DNA from: Crotophaga sulcirostris
Taxonomy: Eukaryota; Chordata; Aves; Cuculiformes; Crotophagidae
Length of the DNA: 64,000 nucleotides
Assembly: GCA_013397455.1 (NCBI GenBank)
Contig: VYZB01000294.1
Coordinates: forward strand, 62,001 to 126,000
Direction of reading: 5' to 3'
The position numbers and the translations under genes were made by a program. The stretch's first letter is position 1, and the number at the start of each line of letters is the position of its first letter. Shown here in pieces: positions 36,513-49,700 of the stretch. The notes under the pieces are model-generated. The model made no database searches and was not told the origin of the DNA. It was given only the letters and a program-made list of their open reading frames with translations.

Positions 36513-39500
36513 GTGTGCAGTAGCACTTAGCATACAAAAATTTTGTGCAGATAGAAATAAAAAAACCCATGTGATGTAACCTGGAATTATAATGCATAGA
36601 AACTATGTGTTGTTCTGAAAAAACTTTTTATAACCTGGCTTCCTTAGAGCAAATTCATCCTATTATACCAGGATGATATACTGAAGATAGATCTATCTTC
36701 TGCCTTAGCTACACAAAACTTTCACAAAAAATAGTACTGGAAGCATTTGAATTATAAATGTTTGCAAATCATTGAACTTAAAAATATAAAATTTATTATG
36801 TTCCAGACATAAATGCAATAAAAGGTTGACGAGTTAACAGGGCGAGATGAAGGTTATATGACATTTATCAAATATTTTTGTGACCCAGACATGTGGACCA
36901 GATGAGAGGGACAGGGGGAAGATGGTGACGCATAGCTGATATTTCAATACATTCCTGTACGTTTTCTGTGGTTTCTGTTTGATTTGGTTGTGTGTTTGAT
37001 TAGATACGCTGAATGGCTCCACTCTCACTTTGACATTATGCCCAGTGCGTTCTTACATGCACTTCATAATATTGTGGGTTTTGGTCAAAACCTGTAGAAC
37101 ACCCCACATACCTAATAATGCCCAAATAATTTTTAAAGGGCTAGATGCATTTTCAGTCTCAGGCTGAGGAAAAAGAAAGGATTCCTTTATCACTGGAGAC
37201 TAAGGAGGGAGGAAAGAAGCTGGGAAAAGGAAGGACAAGGATGCAGTGGAAAGGTCAGTAAGAGTAAACAAGAGAAAGCATCAGGTGTAGAGATATGAAA
37301 GAATGAGAAGAATATAACTGAGGAAAAAAAATGTAGTCAGACATTTTGTTTTCCTTTGCTTTAAATGCCTTGTGAACAGAGCAGTCAACAGGCAGACAAT
37401 TATACCACGAACAATTTAGATTGCGTTAGGATGCCAGGCTAATTCTGCTTTCGATGATTTATGATATAATTTGAACCCCCTGAAAGGATAAAAGATATAA
37501 TTTGTGATGTGACTCATACAGGAAAGCAGATAATCAGTGGTGTGCCATAATGCAAATGAGAAAAAGACAAATTAATAGTCAAGGAGCAGTTAGAGTAGAC
37601 ATTGCGTTCCTTTTATCGTCTGATACTGTTTATCACATTAGTATTATCATCAATATTTGCTAATGTTACTGTATTACCTAGTGACAAAAATTCAAGGCTT
37701 GGAGCCAAGATCCTAGACAAAACAGCCTAATGTTTATGGCAGTTTCTTCCTTTGTTGGTTATTAACTTTTTCCTGTGAATGAAAATAATAACAACAAGGA
37801 GAAATGTACATCATGCTGTGACCAATTTCCTGCCACACCACGAGTGATGCACATAACTCCCTTCTGCAGCTGTAATGATGCTCTTCGATAGAGAGAGCTT
37901 GAATGTGGACCATATCAATGTGGCTGGAGTGACCTCCTGAATTGCACTGTTAACACTGAGAAAACAGATGCCTAATTTAGTTCTTCAGACTGCACAGCTT
38001 CCTGCATACTGAAATACAAAAATAAAAGAAGATAGGTCTGACAAGGATGCTTGGCATTCAGGCTGGGGTTTCAGTATTGGTTTGCAGTGGTGAAGTTAAA
38101 ATATTCTTAGCATACCATCTGTATATGTATTTCCCTGCCTTTTCTCTTCCTGTGTTTTTGTTTATTAAATTACACTAAAAGGCAACAGAGCAAACCCCTG
38201 ATGAAAACGAAATGCCCAGATTTTTCCAATAAATGAATTTTTAAAAAGGCTGTAATCTGCAGTTTTATGCAGACTTCAGCTATGCTGTGTGTCATGTTTT
38301 TCTAAAATGCTTTTGTTAATACCATTTAGTAGGGAGACTCAAGAATTAGCTAATGTTGCACCAGTAAAACTATTTCTTGGAAAAAGACAGAAATAAGGAA
38401 CAGTTCTACTAGGGATCACATTTAGTCATATTTTTTCTATTAGATCATACTTCCGTGGACTTCCTAGATTTTTATTGGAAGATCCTGCTGGCTCTTGGAC
38501 TGTGATGCAGAATGTCCCTTACATTCATTAGTAGCTTGTTTTGGAAGCAGAAGGCTTCTGAGTTTTTCAGCTGTAATTCAAAAGCATTAGTCTTAGGCAG
38601 GAAAGTGAAAATTTATTTACTGAAAGTGAAATATTTGTTTTGGCCAGAATGTAATTTTTGGCACTAGTACAGATGATTTTTAGGTCAAATTTTGGTAGTA
38701 GGCTAGTAAGCCTGTGATTATAAACACAGGCAAATTTACTGAAAGTTCAGTCCGATCTCTTTCCTGCTAGTGTAAATCCAGAGTGTTTTGCTGAAATCCA
38801 TTGCCATCTGACTAAACTTCCTGTTTCTAGGGTCTGTGAGTGCACACAGTCTTTGGTATTACCAGCCTAGAGTATGCACATATTCAATTTTTCTCATTAT
38901 CATATAAAGTAAGAAGAAATAGCCAGCCCGCTTTATAATTGACTACGAGTAAAATTACAACCTATCAATCCTAAGCAGGTGACATAAACTCACATTACTG
39001 ATGCAACAATTATCTGGTTCAGTAATAACAATTAACTGTAACAGCAACAATAACAGTGCAGAAATGACCTCCTGAAGAAAGTGAGTGTTACTATAGTTTT
39101 TATACAAACTGAATCCAAGAAGTTAAACAGCCTGTCTAGCATTTCCGTATAAGATGAGACACGTGTAGACAAATGATGAACACCGTGCATAATGTTACTC
39201 ATGACTTTTAAATCAAACTTTGTTGTACTTACACTTTAAAGCTTGTGGAAGTAATCAAATCGAAACTGAGTACTTTCCTTCCCTACAAGATGAAACTCCT
39301 CTATATGCTACACAGGAGTCTAGTTTAGTGAAGAATCTGTGCTTCATTGCACGCAAAATCTATTTTCTGCTTGTATGTAATGGGATGTCTTTTATCCTAT
39401 GTTTTCTAGTTAGTCACCATCTTCATGCTTCCTTCTCCAAGATGACAGCTGTTCACAAGAGTCAGACAGTTCCTGCAAAATTTGTGCTTGTATCTGACCT

Positions 39501-41554
39501 TGTCTTCCAGGAGACTGTGTAGACAGTAAATGCTGATACTTCACGCAGTAGTCACCTGCTAGAGAGGTGTGACCACCTGGGGATGCTGGGCTGCAAAGAG
39601 CTCTTCTCACTCTACAGAACTGGCACTCTCATCCAGAAAACTAAAGCAAATTTTATTTTCTCCAGAGTTTCACCTCTCTTCTGAGTGTCCCAGCCCTTGG
39701 ATCAAAATTTCCAATTTTGATTCCCTAAATTGAAACATTGGAAACCAGAGCTAACTACTTAAACTTAATAGAATAAACTTGCAGTGTAGGCTCTAGGCAT
39801 GCTGCACTGATAATATCAAGCACCCTAATGCAGATACTTCAAGCTTAGAGGTAGGTAACTAGATTTAGCAGCTAAGCTTAAGAGTTCTGTTTTTCACTTT
39901 TAGATCTGGCCTATACTTTTAGATGTCAGAAATTATTTAAGCAGCTATTAGGCCTGCAACAAATTGCAGTGGAAAGATCAACAGAGCATGGAGAAGCTCT
40001 GTTTACAAGGTACCAGGGACCACTTGCATAACAAAGCTGTCAATGATTTATAAAGTGTGCAGACAGGGTACTACACAAAGTTTCACTTAAAACAATTGGT
40101 TACTCATTACCACATTGTTTCAGTGATCTTCTGGTCTTAACAGGATGTACTGGACAACAGGAAGGCCTGCCCATCTCTCTAGCACCTGATGATCCTTGGA
40201 CGACTTTGTTGCCCTCTCTGTAAATTAATGTCAGCTTTCCTACAGAAGTACAGGGCCACCTACTGAAGTACAATGCCTGCTTTACTTCGGTGTTCTCTGG
40301 GAAACAGTTTAGAGAGCATCCATGTCAAACAATTCCTGCACTACAGCATTTGTACCTCGAAGAGTTAGGTCAGGGGTTTTGGATCAAAGCCTAGCTGAAA
40401 CTGCATACATCATGAGGCCCAGGGAGAGAAGCATTACATTTCTTGCTTAAAAATTGCTGTTAAATGCAAATGCATCATCCTTTGTGTTATATAAAGTCCA
40501 AGCTGAGTGTTCCATATTTTCTTGAGGCAGCAAACTGTTAAACAGACTCCCTTTCATTTCAAGGTCTTTCGATCAGTCTCTTGATGAATTCATTAAACTA
40601 TATATTAATTATAGGTGATGAAAAGTATATAACCTTTTCCAGGAGGGAAGTGGTCTGCTGCATAAATAAATCTAGTCCTGCAAATTAAAGATATGCTAGA
40701 ACAAAATACCTGGATCCAACAGTGCTGTAACTTGAGCAAGGCAAATGTTTGTAATGGTAGCTTTGGGAAGGAGGCTACTCACAGTAGAATGGATGAACCT
40801 TATGAAGTGCCCCGATGGTCTGAAAATCCATGCTGCACTGGATCAGGGGAAGAAGTAAATTCCAGAATTGCCATTCCTCAGAAAGGAAACCCTGCTAGAG
40901 TTCCTTTTTTGCTAGATATTGAGCTGCTGTCTGAGCATGACCTCAGATGAAAAGCACTGCAGTACTATTCTAACAAAGAGACCTAACAAGTAGGAAAGTT
41001 TTGGATTATATTCTAAGAGGTTGTCTCTTATGGTATGTGGCCTTTAGGAGATCAGAGGACAGACATGGGACAGTCTCCCTAGTTACTTGCTCTATTTGCT
41101 TTCTGTATTTTTTTCAGTTCCTCATGACTATGAAAACTGGCTCCAGCATTGAAAGCACTGTAGTGGTCTGAAGAACAATTAGTGAGTCGATGAGTTCCCC
41201 ATATCCTTGTTGGTCAGAAACATAGAAAAGTACATAGTTTTTCCCACTGTTTTTTTCAGGCCATCTACTATCTGGTGGCAACTAAGTACTTAACCAGGTC
41301 CATATCCAACAATGTCAGATGAGAAATAACAGATGTACTCCCATGCAAGAAGGTCAGATATAGCCTTTGCTGTATAACCTTTGCAGGTATAACCTTTCCT
41401 ACAGCAATAGTACAAGTTTGGCTTTCTGTGGCTTATATTTCATGTGTATCCTAAAAGAAAAACATGCCAGCCCCTAACTTAAATGAAGACTTCAAAAAAG
41501 CCCCAATCCTCTACTTGTATCATCAAGATGTGAACACTCCAATGCTGGGTGGGG
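36513..41554. other. Anonymous AT-rich DNA, no gene seen
   Basis: No transposon or exon recognised. Contains an 18-bp perfect palindrome at 36683-36700 and a perfect ATGCAAAT octamer (POU-factor consensus) at 37550-37557 within a TAAT-rich stretch. Functional meaning is unknown. Confidence 0.5.
36683..36700. repeat. 18-bp perfect palindrome
   Basis: GAAGATAGATCTATCTTC reads the same on both strands and is centred on a BglII-type AGATCT core. It is short enough to arise by chance in 64 kb, though uncommon. Confidence 0.95.
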
Positions 41555-41577
41555 TTTTTTTTGTTTTTTTTTTTTTT
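41555..41577. repeat. Interrupted poly(T) tract
   Basis: Eight T, one G, then about fourteen T. On the minus strand it is an A-rich tract inside a 160-codon chance-length open frame (41479-41961). There is no AATAAA a short distance upstream, so it is not convincing as a processed-transcript tail. Confidence 0.9.
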
Positions 41578-42540
41578 CCCTTCCAACTCACTTTCACATA
41601 AACTGTGAAGCTTTGCATACTTTGTTTCTAAATGTAAGTGCACTGCAAAAATCGATCCAAGGCACAATTTTCTGATCTTTTTTCTCCACTGTAGCTTGTT
41701 CTTGATGTCACTGTCAAACTTGTTGGCATAGACAATTGGGCACAATTTGTAGACTCCACAGCACTTGCTATAATGGTTGGATGCCAATGAAGAATGTTTT
41801 ATAGCAATGGCAGTGTTACAGCATCTCAGTGTTTGTTTCTTAATGATTTGGCACAGTCCAGTCACAAACATGGTAGGATACAAATGTAATCGGTGTTCGT
41901 GGAAAAGTAAACATCCCAGCTGAGACCTACGTAAATCCTCCTCAGTACTGACAGTGGCCAAGTTATGAGCCAGATCAAGTATCTAGGATATTGAATATTG
42001 TCCTCATGTAATGGTTCATATGAGGTCTGTACTGTATTAAATCCATAGGTGTTTTAGCATGAATTTGTGATACAACCAACTTAAATTAATTGCTACCTTA
42101 ATTATTTTGAGTTGAGACTTCCCCTCCCCACTCTCTCCCAGTATGTGAATTTTGATTCTGTGGAGCAAATTCTGCTCTCAACAAAGCTCTCAGGAGCCCT
42201 GTAAAGCTACTGTGGACAAAGAGATCATAGTCGATCACTTACCAGACACAATGTATTTTTTTTACAGTTTAATGTAGATTCAAAGAACCACATTTTTTAA
42301 TTTTAGCATGACAAGTCATGTACACCCACAAATCATGCTCTTGTCATCGGTGTCTTAAAAAATATACTGCACGGAGAAAAAATAGATTGCTGTAGCTACG
42401 CAAAGAATACTACAGGAGAATGAGAGGAAAATCCACAGAAGTGGAAGGGGAAATTAGTGTACTAATTATTAGCAGCTTTAAAAATCTCTTTTCTGTGCAT
42501 GAAATATTAAATAATGGGCCGGAAAAATGTAGTCTTCCTG

Positions 42541-42960
42541 CAAGAAAGTATTGCTTCCTTCAGCATAAATATCAGTGGCTTAAAATGTAAGTTTGTCAGT
42601 ACATGAACCGTACTTTTATTGCGGTGCAAGCAAATGCGTCATGTTATTGAAAGAGTTTTCCTTAATAAAATGCAGAGGCTGGAATGGTAAATCTTTTGAA
42701 GTTGCTCCTAAACGTCTAATATTTAGCTTGAGAGGCAATAGTGAGGAAATGAACATGATAAGAGCTCATTCAGTAACAGCCTTAAATTGATTATTTCCTT
42801 CCTCATGTAAACTTATCAGTCAGCCCTTTGGGCTCACTTCCGAATAACAACTCAGCACGAGAGTCTTATCAAGGAAATGGAATGTAAAAGCCCTGACAAT
42901 TTTGATAAGGCACGTACTTTGGTTACGATCCTTTCTCTTCCCTCCTTGCTTTTTAAATAA
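42541..42960. other. CpG-retaining segment, possible conserved non-coding element
   Basis: Eight CpGs fall within about 360 bp of otherwise AT-rich unique sequence (three within 42609-42638, others near 42713, 42841, 42858, 42913 and 42926). No repeat similarity and no long open frame. A candidate regulatory element by inference only. Confidence 0.25.
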
Positions 42961-43330
42961 TTCATCTGCACTAAAAGGGGAGATGCCCTCCCTTTAACTT
43001 TTGTGTAAATATAAGTTGATGTTATAGTCAGAATAAAGCCTGGCTAATTATTCTCTGGTTTCTCAGAATATTCTTAGGTAAAGAGACTAGAATATATACT
43101 TACAATTATAGCTTTGGAATGTGGTGGCATAGGTCTCTGAGTAGATTATTTCTGAGTTTTTAGAGACTCTTGTATGTCACAATCCTCAGTAAAGAGGATG
43201 CAGTAGGAAACTTAAGACTCTCTTCTGTTGTTTGCTACCTATACCCCTTTACCCAATCCATGATGCTATGTGTCTTACATTGCCATGTGATGGCAGACCC
43301 CAGACTGAGTAAGGATCCAACAACTCAATG

Positions 43331-43420
43331 TACAAAAGCCAAACAAACAAACCAAAAAAACCTACCATGCAAACACCAAACCGCACACACAAATGTACAT
43401 ACGGCAAAAAAAAACTGACA
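43331..43420. repeat. A/C-rich low-complexity patch
   Basis: Runs such as CAAACAAACAAACC, CACACACAAATG and a stretch of nine A. Simple sequence, no coding potential. Confidence 0.7.
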
Positions 43421-46400
43421 AGCAAACTCTAACCACCAGCCACCACAGTCTTAAAACTTCACTGTTCTAGCAGCCAGAGAAACAGCAAAGCAGCCCAAAA
43501 TACAAATGTAGCTTAATTCATTTATCCAATTAAAGTAATAATTTTAAAGTGTGTCAGAAGTTTTGCGGTTCATTGCATACCAGGACAGCAAAGCCTGATA
43601 AAAGTGCTCAAATGACAGTGGTGTTTCTGTTTGACATGTGATGACATGCTCCTTAAGCAAATGTTATAGGCAGAAAATCCATGACCCATTAAAATACACT
43701 CCAGACCATCAAAGCAGTTCTGCAACTTGATGAAATCCACTCGTCTTTAGCAAGAATGACCTAAAACTCTTTAGAGAAAAAAAAGTGTGGTGGAATTCAG
43801 AAAGAATGTTTTTTAAGCAAACAGTGACATACCAAAGTTAAGTGTAACTTTTCCTGTGAAACTTAAAACTAAGCCAAACTTACCTGATTTATGTTTTCTG
43901 CAGAAACTCAAATCGTGAGTCATTTTATGTAAATTAGGGAAGAGTCATGACTGAAGCTGGTCTGACCAATTTTTGATTGGCTACTTAGCAAAATCTCCTC
44001 TCAGGAATACTCATCATCAAAATAATGTTATAAATCAAGAGGCAGCTTAATCCTGACAGTGTCGAAATTCATGGCAAGAATACAATTGATTTTAATAGGG
44101 TTAGGATTTCTCCAAAGTTTTTGTGATACTTTTCTTGAGGAATCCCCTAGACTTCTTCATAAGACATCTTTAACTCTTACTGTTGAAGAAAAGGTCTGTT
44201 GTAGTGACAAATATATTTGGTGAAGCAGTGTGATTGTGACAGAAACAAGACCGGGAGAAGGTCAGGGAGCAAATCAAGAACGTATTTACTTGCACATCAG
44301 CATCCAGGGCAAAGGTAGGTTTTCTGATGGAACACTTGGGGTCAGAGTAGATGAATATATGTTGCCTTTGCTCTATCTTTGTGCACAATGTGAACTTTCA
44401 TAACTGTGCTTTTTGTGCCATAATGATCCCCCCCCATGTCTGTAACAAACTGTATGTACCAGTAAGAGAAACTTATTTGGAAAGAAAAATAAGAATTAAA
44501 AGGTATAAGGAAAAACTACAAATCTGAAGAGCGAATGCTAGATAGCAAAATAAAGGAGAGTGTAACTGCATTGCCTGTAATTTATTTTGTTGGGCCTACA
44601 GCACCAAAGTCCTGGGGGAAAGGAATTACAGTTGAAGATACTATCTTATTTTAGTGCTATATTTCCTATCTTAAATTAATAGTGCGTAAGATTTTCACTA
44701 TAATTGATATAATTATTCATGAGTCTATTTTGTTATACACGTGAGTGAAAAGCACTTTGCTGCTCTGTGAAGCCTGGCTTGTTTCATGGAGTTTAAATTG
44801 AGGCCTTCAAGTAATTAGTAAGGTGGACAAACACTATTGCTGAAATTTTCAGTCCAACAACCAAACTTGTGTTCAAAGCAAAGAGCAGATGGAAGTGTTG
44901 GGATATTACACCTATTCCTGTAAATGTTGGTGCTTGTGTTTAACTGCATAGGAAATTTTCCACAGGGAAGAAAAATTTAGTGACTTCAGAGACTCTACAG
45001 CAACTGGCTATAGCATGCATGGGTTTTGCTTTGTGACACAGAGTTCAAGCACAGAGAAGTGCAGCGCAAATAATCAGATGATCTGTAACATAGCACAGCC
45101 TCTGTTCATAATAGGCTTTATTGGCAGTGCTTGAAGGTAGAGAACTGGGTAAATTTAGTGAGAGATTTCAGAGATAGTTCCTAGCAAAGCTCACTCTGTG
45201 ATATGCGTGACTGAGCCTCTCCAGGTTGCCACCTTTACTGATATTATGAGAAAAGACACACTGAAAAATTTTTGTGGTCTGCTTAAAGGTGGTGGAATTG
45301 GGCATTTATTTAAGTCAAATAGACTCAAGTACTTGGAGACCTGGGGAGCTTATGTAATGCACTGGCTAAGTGAACGTGATATGAAGGAGCTACGTTCTGC
45401 ACAGCTGAGGAGAGGCTTGGGTGGAATAGCTGCACGTTCTTCAGAGTAGGTGTCTGCTGACATTTCATGGTGATCTGGAGACAATTCTGTTGCCAGGGAC
45501 TTTCTAATAAAAAGATCTGCAGATTCTCAATGAAAATACACCCCGCACAACTCCCCCAAAAAGTTATGGAAACAGACCAGACCAGAAGATGAATAAGATT
45601 TTCATATTCTATCCTTATTAATCATGAAGTATTGGAAACGTGTGACCCTGGCCATCTTTCAGGTTTCTGTACTACTTTGAAAGAGTTTGGGCTGAATCAA
45701 AGTCTCAGATATTTTAAAAGATAAACCAGTACTTTTTATTGTTTTGAAACTTGCCAGAACTGTTTTAAGGAGTTCAGTTTGTCTGTTTGGGTTAAGTAGA
45801 AGGGTATAAGGTCAGGGTGGTTTATTAACTAACAATAAATATGTTTCCTTCTTTTCTAAACAGGTACACATTGTATGACAAAAATACAGAATGCAGCCAC
45901 AAGAATTCCATCAGGTAACTACATGTTTATAGCCAAAATCATCTGCAAGGTAGTTTTCTTGTAGCTGAATCCAGCTTTTGAAAGATCATTTCCATTACTT
46001 CTTTTGCTCCTTTTTTAAAAGCTACACTTTTCACACTGATTAAACATAATTCCTCCTAACAGAGGATTTATTTTCTGCAATGTTGCCCATCCTGGACAGT
46101 TGCTGTAAAAGATGCAAGTCTTGAATCAAAATGTTTACTGTATACTGTAGATCAAATGTTAGTTATGCATTTATTAGGTATGTGAAGCTGGATCATCATA
46201 CATTGTCATCTGAATTTCCAACAAGCAAATAAGAAGTCAGGTGAGCAACATGTGTTCACTTTGTGGGCTATCACAAGACTCAAGGGAGTAGTGTAACTCA
46301 GGAACCTCTCTGCCAGCTGGTGTAGTAAGCTGTGAGGTGATGTATATGTAGCGCTCTGTGCCAAACTCAGGCACTGAGCAACAGTGCAAAGGTTGTGGAA

Positions 46401-46800
46401 GGTTTGGGGGCAGGATGTAGGTGCTCCAGTGAGAAAGTTTCCAGGGAAGGGTTTTGACCTAACTTACATACATGCTTCATATGGCAACATCATGTTGTGG
46501 AATAATTTCAGCATCATGTTGAGATTATTTTCAGCTCCCGGGGCCATCTTCTCAATGTTGTTTAGCACCTTGTGACTGGAAGGGTTATTGTCAGATCAGG
46601 TGCAGGTTGGCCTTCGTATGAGAGTCCTTCTGCTTGCTTGAGAACCAACTGTTTGCAGTCAGCAAAGGGGTACTTAGCTCATATTTTTGTTTCTGTGGAC
46701 ACGTGACACAAGTGAGACAGTAGACATCTAAATAACTGCCAATATAAGTCGTAAAAATAACCTGGTGCAAACCAGATTCTTGTCCATCTCAGCTGGCATC

Positions 46801-47340
46801 ATGTGATAAGATACCATCTACAGCGGCTTCACAACCAAGCTGGAGATGGGCATTAAATTGACCGCTGGCTTAATATGGTTGCTCGCTGTGTTTTTTTTCA
46901 TGATGTCATGAATGCATAACAAAGAACACTGAGCACGAACCCGTGAAGTTTCTGTATTATAAACGTATCTTAAATTCTCCACTCTATGGAAGCTATACCA
47001 CCGAGAAGACAAGTTTCCTCTTTTGGAGAGTTAATCTCGTAAATTACCATGACAACAAAGCCTAAAGAAGCTACCTCACCTCCCATTTCCTTTTCTTTTG
47101 TGGTAGATCAGGTATTTACAGGACGTTCTTAGTTTCTGGAACAAGCTCTTTGTTTTGCAAAATCTTATTCCACCCCTGCAGTCTAGTAGAGACCTGTTCC
47201 AAGCCTGCATTCTACCGTCTGGGAACACGCACAGGCAACAGAAATCCGTTTCTTGCAAAACAGTCCTTGCAAGCGCTGTGTCTGGTCCTTGCCCTAAAAA
47301 GGAAAGGTTTTGTTGAGAGCAAGTAGACTTGTACGCATTT
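46801..47340. other. CpG-retaining segment with RFX-like motif
   Basis: Fourteen CpGs in 540 bp, the richest unique (non-CR1) stretch I noticed. It includes ATTACCATGACAAC at 47043-47056, which resembles an X-box bound by RFX factors, and a TGATGTCATGA block near 46901. No repeat similarity was recognised and open frames are short. It could be an enhancer or a conserved element; no promoter architecture can be shown. Confidence 0.3.
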
Positions 47341-48950
47341 CCCTTGAGAAATTCTCCTTAGTGGCTTCTAAAACTGTTACTAAAAAAATCTGCATTGAAG
47401 GAAATGGTCTATACATCAGAATAGGTGAAGAGATTTCTCAGAAGGGAAAAATGCTATTTTAGAAATGTATTCCCATGGTAGCACAAATGAATAACACTGA
47501 AGTGTCACAGATGTACATTTTGCTCTATTACATAGAGAATTAAAGTTTCTCTTCCTTCAGGTAATGGATTCCCTGCTAGTGATGGAAATGATATCTTTCT
47601 TTTCATGACCAATAACCACAATAACTGTATTCTACACTCTGTACGTTTATTTTGTGTGCCATCATTGACTTGCACATCCATGGGTGACTTTGTCCTGATG
47701 TAAATACATGGATATTTCCAGGGTCTGCATTGCCTGGTGTAAATTTCAAGAGTATAACATATTCTAGTACAGAAGACAAGGGATATTAGAAATGCTTGCT
47801 ATGAAGTTAGAAACAAGTCTCTCCAAAGCCTCTGATACTTTTTTTTTAAGAAATGGAAACAGAAAAAGTGTTTCAAAGTAAGTGACTATGTATAAGATGT
47901 GACTCTTGCAGAAGACGTTTTCATTGAATGCAGTGAAATGAATAGGACTAAATAAAAATAATTATTATTTTTAAAAAAGGCAGTTACCTCTGTGTCTCAT
48001 CCTTATACACCTGTCCTGGTGCCATGTAGATAGTTTCTGCATCACATCTGTTCTATAGAAACAGAACATATTTTTTAATTGTCTGAGAGTTTGCTGAGGA
48101 GTTGTTTTGTTAGATTACTGCAAATCTCAGTAGTCAATTATTTCTTTGTCTAAAAGATGTCATTAAATTTGATGATAAAAGCTGTCAAGATATAAAAATA
48201 TACAACTGAATGGAAGGTGAGAACAAATGCTGACAAGTGTAGTATTCAGCCAGTGCTGTTGACAGGACACAGAATTGAATTCAGCAAATGGCTCATAAAG
48301 TTCATTTAGCAGGAGGACAGTAAAATCTTTCCTTTAAGGTGATTTAGCTTTTTAGTAAGCATTTATATGGAGACAGGGATCTACCCTGGTAGATGGGAGT
48401 GCTTGTTTTTACTAGGCACTGCAGACAGCACTGCAATATAACGTTAGTTTATTATGGCACTAAATCTATTAAACTGTTAGAGTCTTTATTTCACTTGAAG
48501 TGAGGTTTGTCTCTAACCAAAAGGGGATAGACATTCTTTTCCTATGTTGGCTATTGTTTTTGATGGACAGACATCTCTATGTCTTTTTTAAAAATGTGTT
48601 TTCATTTTGTGCTAAATGGCTGCAAGGGAAAATAATATAGAGCTAATTATAAAGGTTGACCAATAACCCATAACTTCAGTAGCTCCACTTAACTGTAAAA
48701 AGAAAAAAAGTAAAACCAGTTAGCTCATTCTTACTGATTAGCATAATCCAGATGATAAAAATTAGTGATGGACAGCCACAGGGTTGTCCAGCTACCTGGG
48801 GAATAACACAAGAGCTGTGGTGGGTGCAGAGAGAGCTCAGATTACGAGCCCCCCACATGAGGATGGGGCTCTGACTGATGCCCCAAGTAGCAGACAGCAA
48901 TGGTGGCTGCTGCAGGGCATGCCCCCAGGAGGCAGTTCCCTCTGTGGATA

Positions 48951-49131
48951 GAATCATAGAACCACAGAATGGTTTGGGTTGGAAGGAACCTTAAAGATCA
49001 CCCAGTTCCAACCCCCTCTGCCATGGGCAGGGACACCTCACACTGGATCAGTTGACTAAAAGCCCCATCCAGCCTGATCTTGAACACTTCCAGGGATGGG
49101 GCATCCACAACTTCCCTGGGCAACCTGTTTA
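48951..49131 (-). mobile_element. CR1 LINE, 5'-truncated copy I
   Basis: The plus strand begins GAATCATAGAACCACAGAAT and continues through GGTTGGAAGGAACCTTAAAG, TGCCATGGGCAGGGACACCT and CTTCCAGGGATGGGGCATCC, ending at GGGCAACCTGTTT. It is the reverse complement of the CR1 3' UTR and the last ORF2 codons, of the same type as copies D, F and H. Its truncated 5' end abuts LTR-like sequence at 49132. Confidence 0.93.
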
Positions 49132-49261
49132 TACCTATTCCTGTAGTAACCAAGGCCATCCTCGAGCTAGCGAAAATGTCACACCTGCAGGGAGGAGCAG
49201 ACAAGACAGGTGACCCCAAACTGACCAACAGAGTATTCTATCCCATATACATCTTACTTAG

Positions 49262-49269
49262 TATATAAA
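49262..49269 (+). promoter_or_regulatory. TATA box of the LTR
   Basis: TATATAAA lies about 70 bp downstream of the conserved ACTGACCAACAGAGTATT block, as expected of an LTR U3 promoter. Activity is unknown; the copy is degraded. Confidence 0.5.
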
Positions 49270-49551
49270 TTGAGAGATCATGATGGTCTCATTCTCTTCT
49301 ACAATGGCCAATGGCCAATGAGGACCTTGTTTGTCTGATCGCTCCTCATCCTGGATCCATGCATCCCTAAATCCAGATCTTGAGTTCAGCTCCCTTTGAG
49401 CCATGGACCCATTCCCTTGCATCTGCTCTACATGATTTGTGGTGATGTATAGTCATTGAGGGGTGGGGTGGGGGTGCAATCTCAGATATTTGTACATATT
49501 TCATTACTGTCTAATTATTTGAATCATTAGTACTATTGTTATCATTATTTC

Positions 49552-49557
49552 ATTAAA
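49552..49557 (+). promoter_or_regulatory. Poly(A) signal of the LTR
   Basis: ATTAAA followed within about 30 bp by TTCCAATCTGCAAGC and a T-rich downstream element, matching the R/U5 region of the inferred LTR. Confidence 0.5.
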
Positions 49558-49700
49558 GCTGTAGTTTTAATTTCCAATCTGCAAGCTTTTTTCTTTTCAT
49601 TTTCATCTCCCCTTCCCCTGGAGGCGGGGAGGTGGAATTTGGGAACCTAACTGTACGATTTTAGCTGCTGAATTTAACCAGGTTGGGGCTAGACTGTGAT

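Larger units (their letters stand above)
41578..48950. other. Anonymous DNA with two CpG-retaining segments
   Basis: No gene or transposon recognised. The CpG-retaining parts (42541-42960 and 46801-47340) are listed separately. An A/C-rich low-complexity patch lies at about 43331-43420. Confidence 0.5.
49132..49700 (+). mobile_element. Solo LTR fragment, avian ERVL-like
   Basis: The order of features matches an endogenous-retrovirus LTR: an upstream block GTCACACCTGCAGGGAGGAG and AAACTGACCAACAGAGTATT, a TATATAAA box at 49262-49269, an AT-rich middle, a poly(A) signal ATTAAA at 49552-49557 shortly before a GCAAGCTTTT/T-rich segment, a G-rich stretch (GGAGGCGGGGAGGTGG), and an end near GGTTGGGGCTAGACTGTGA. 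From memory, the first blocks and the overall order resemble ERVL-type LTRs common in birds. No gag/pol sequence lies nearby, so it would be a solo LTR. The left edge is missing or interrupted by CR1 copy I. The 3' boundary is approximate. Confidence 0.65.
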
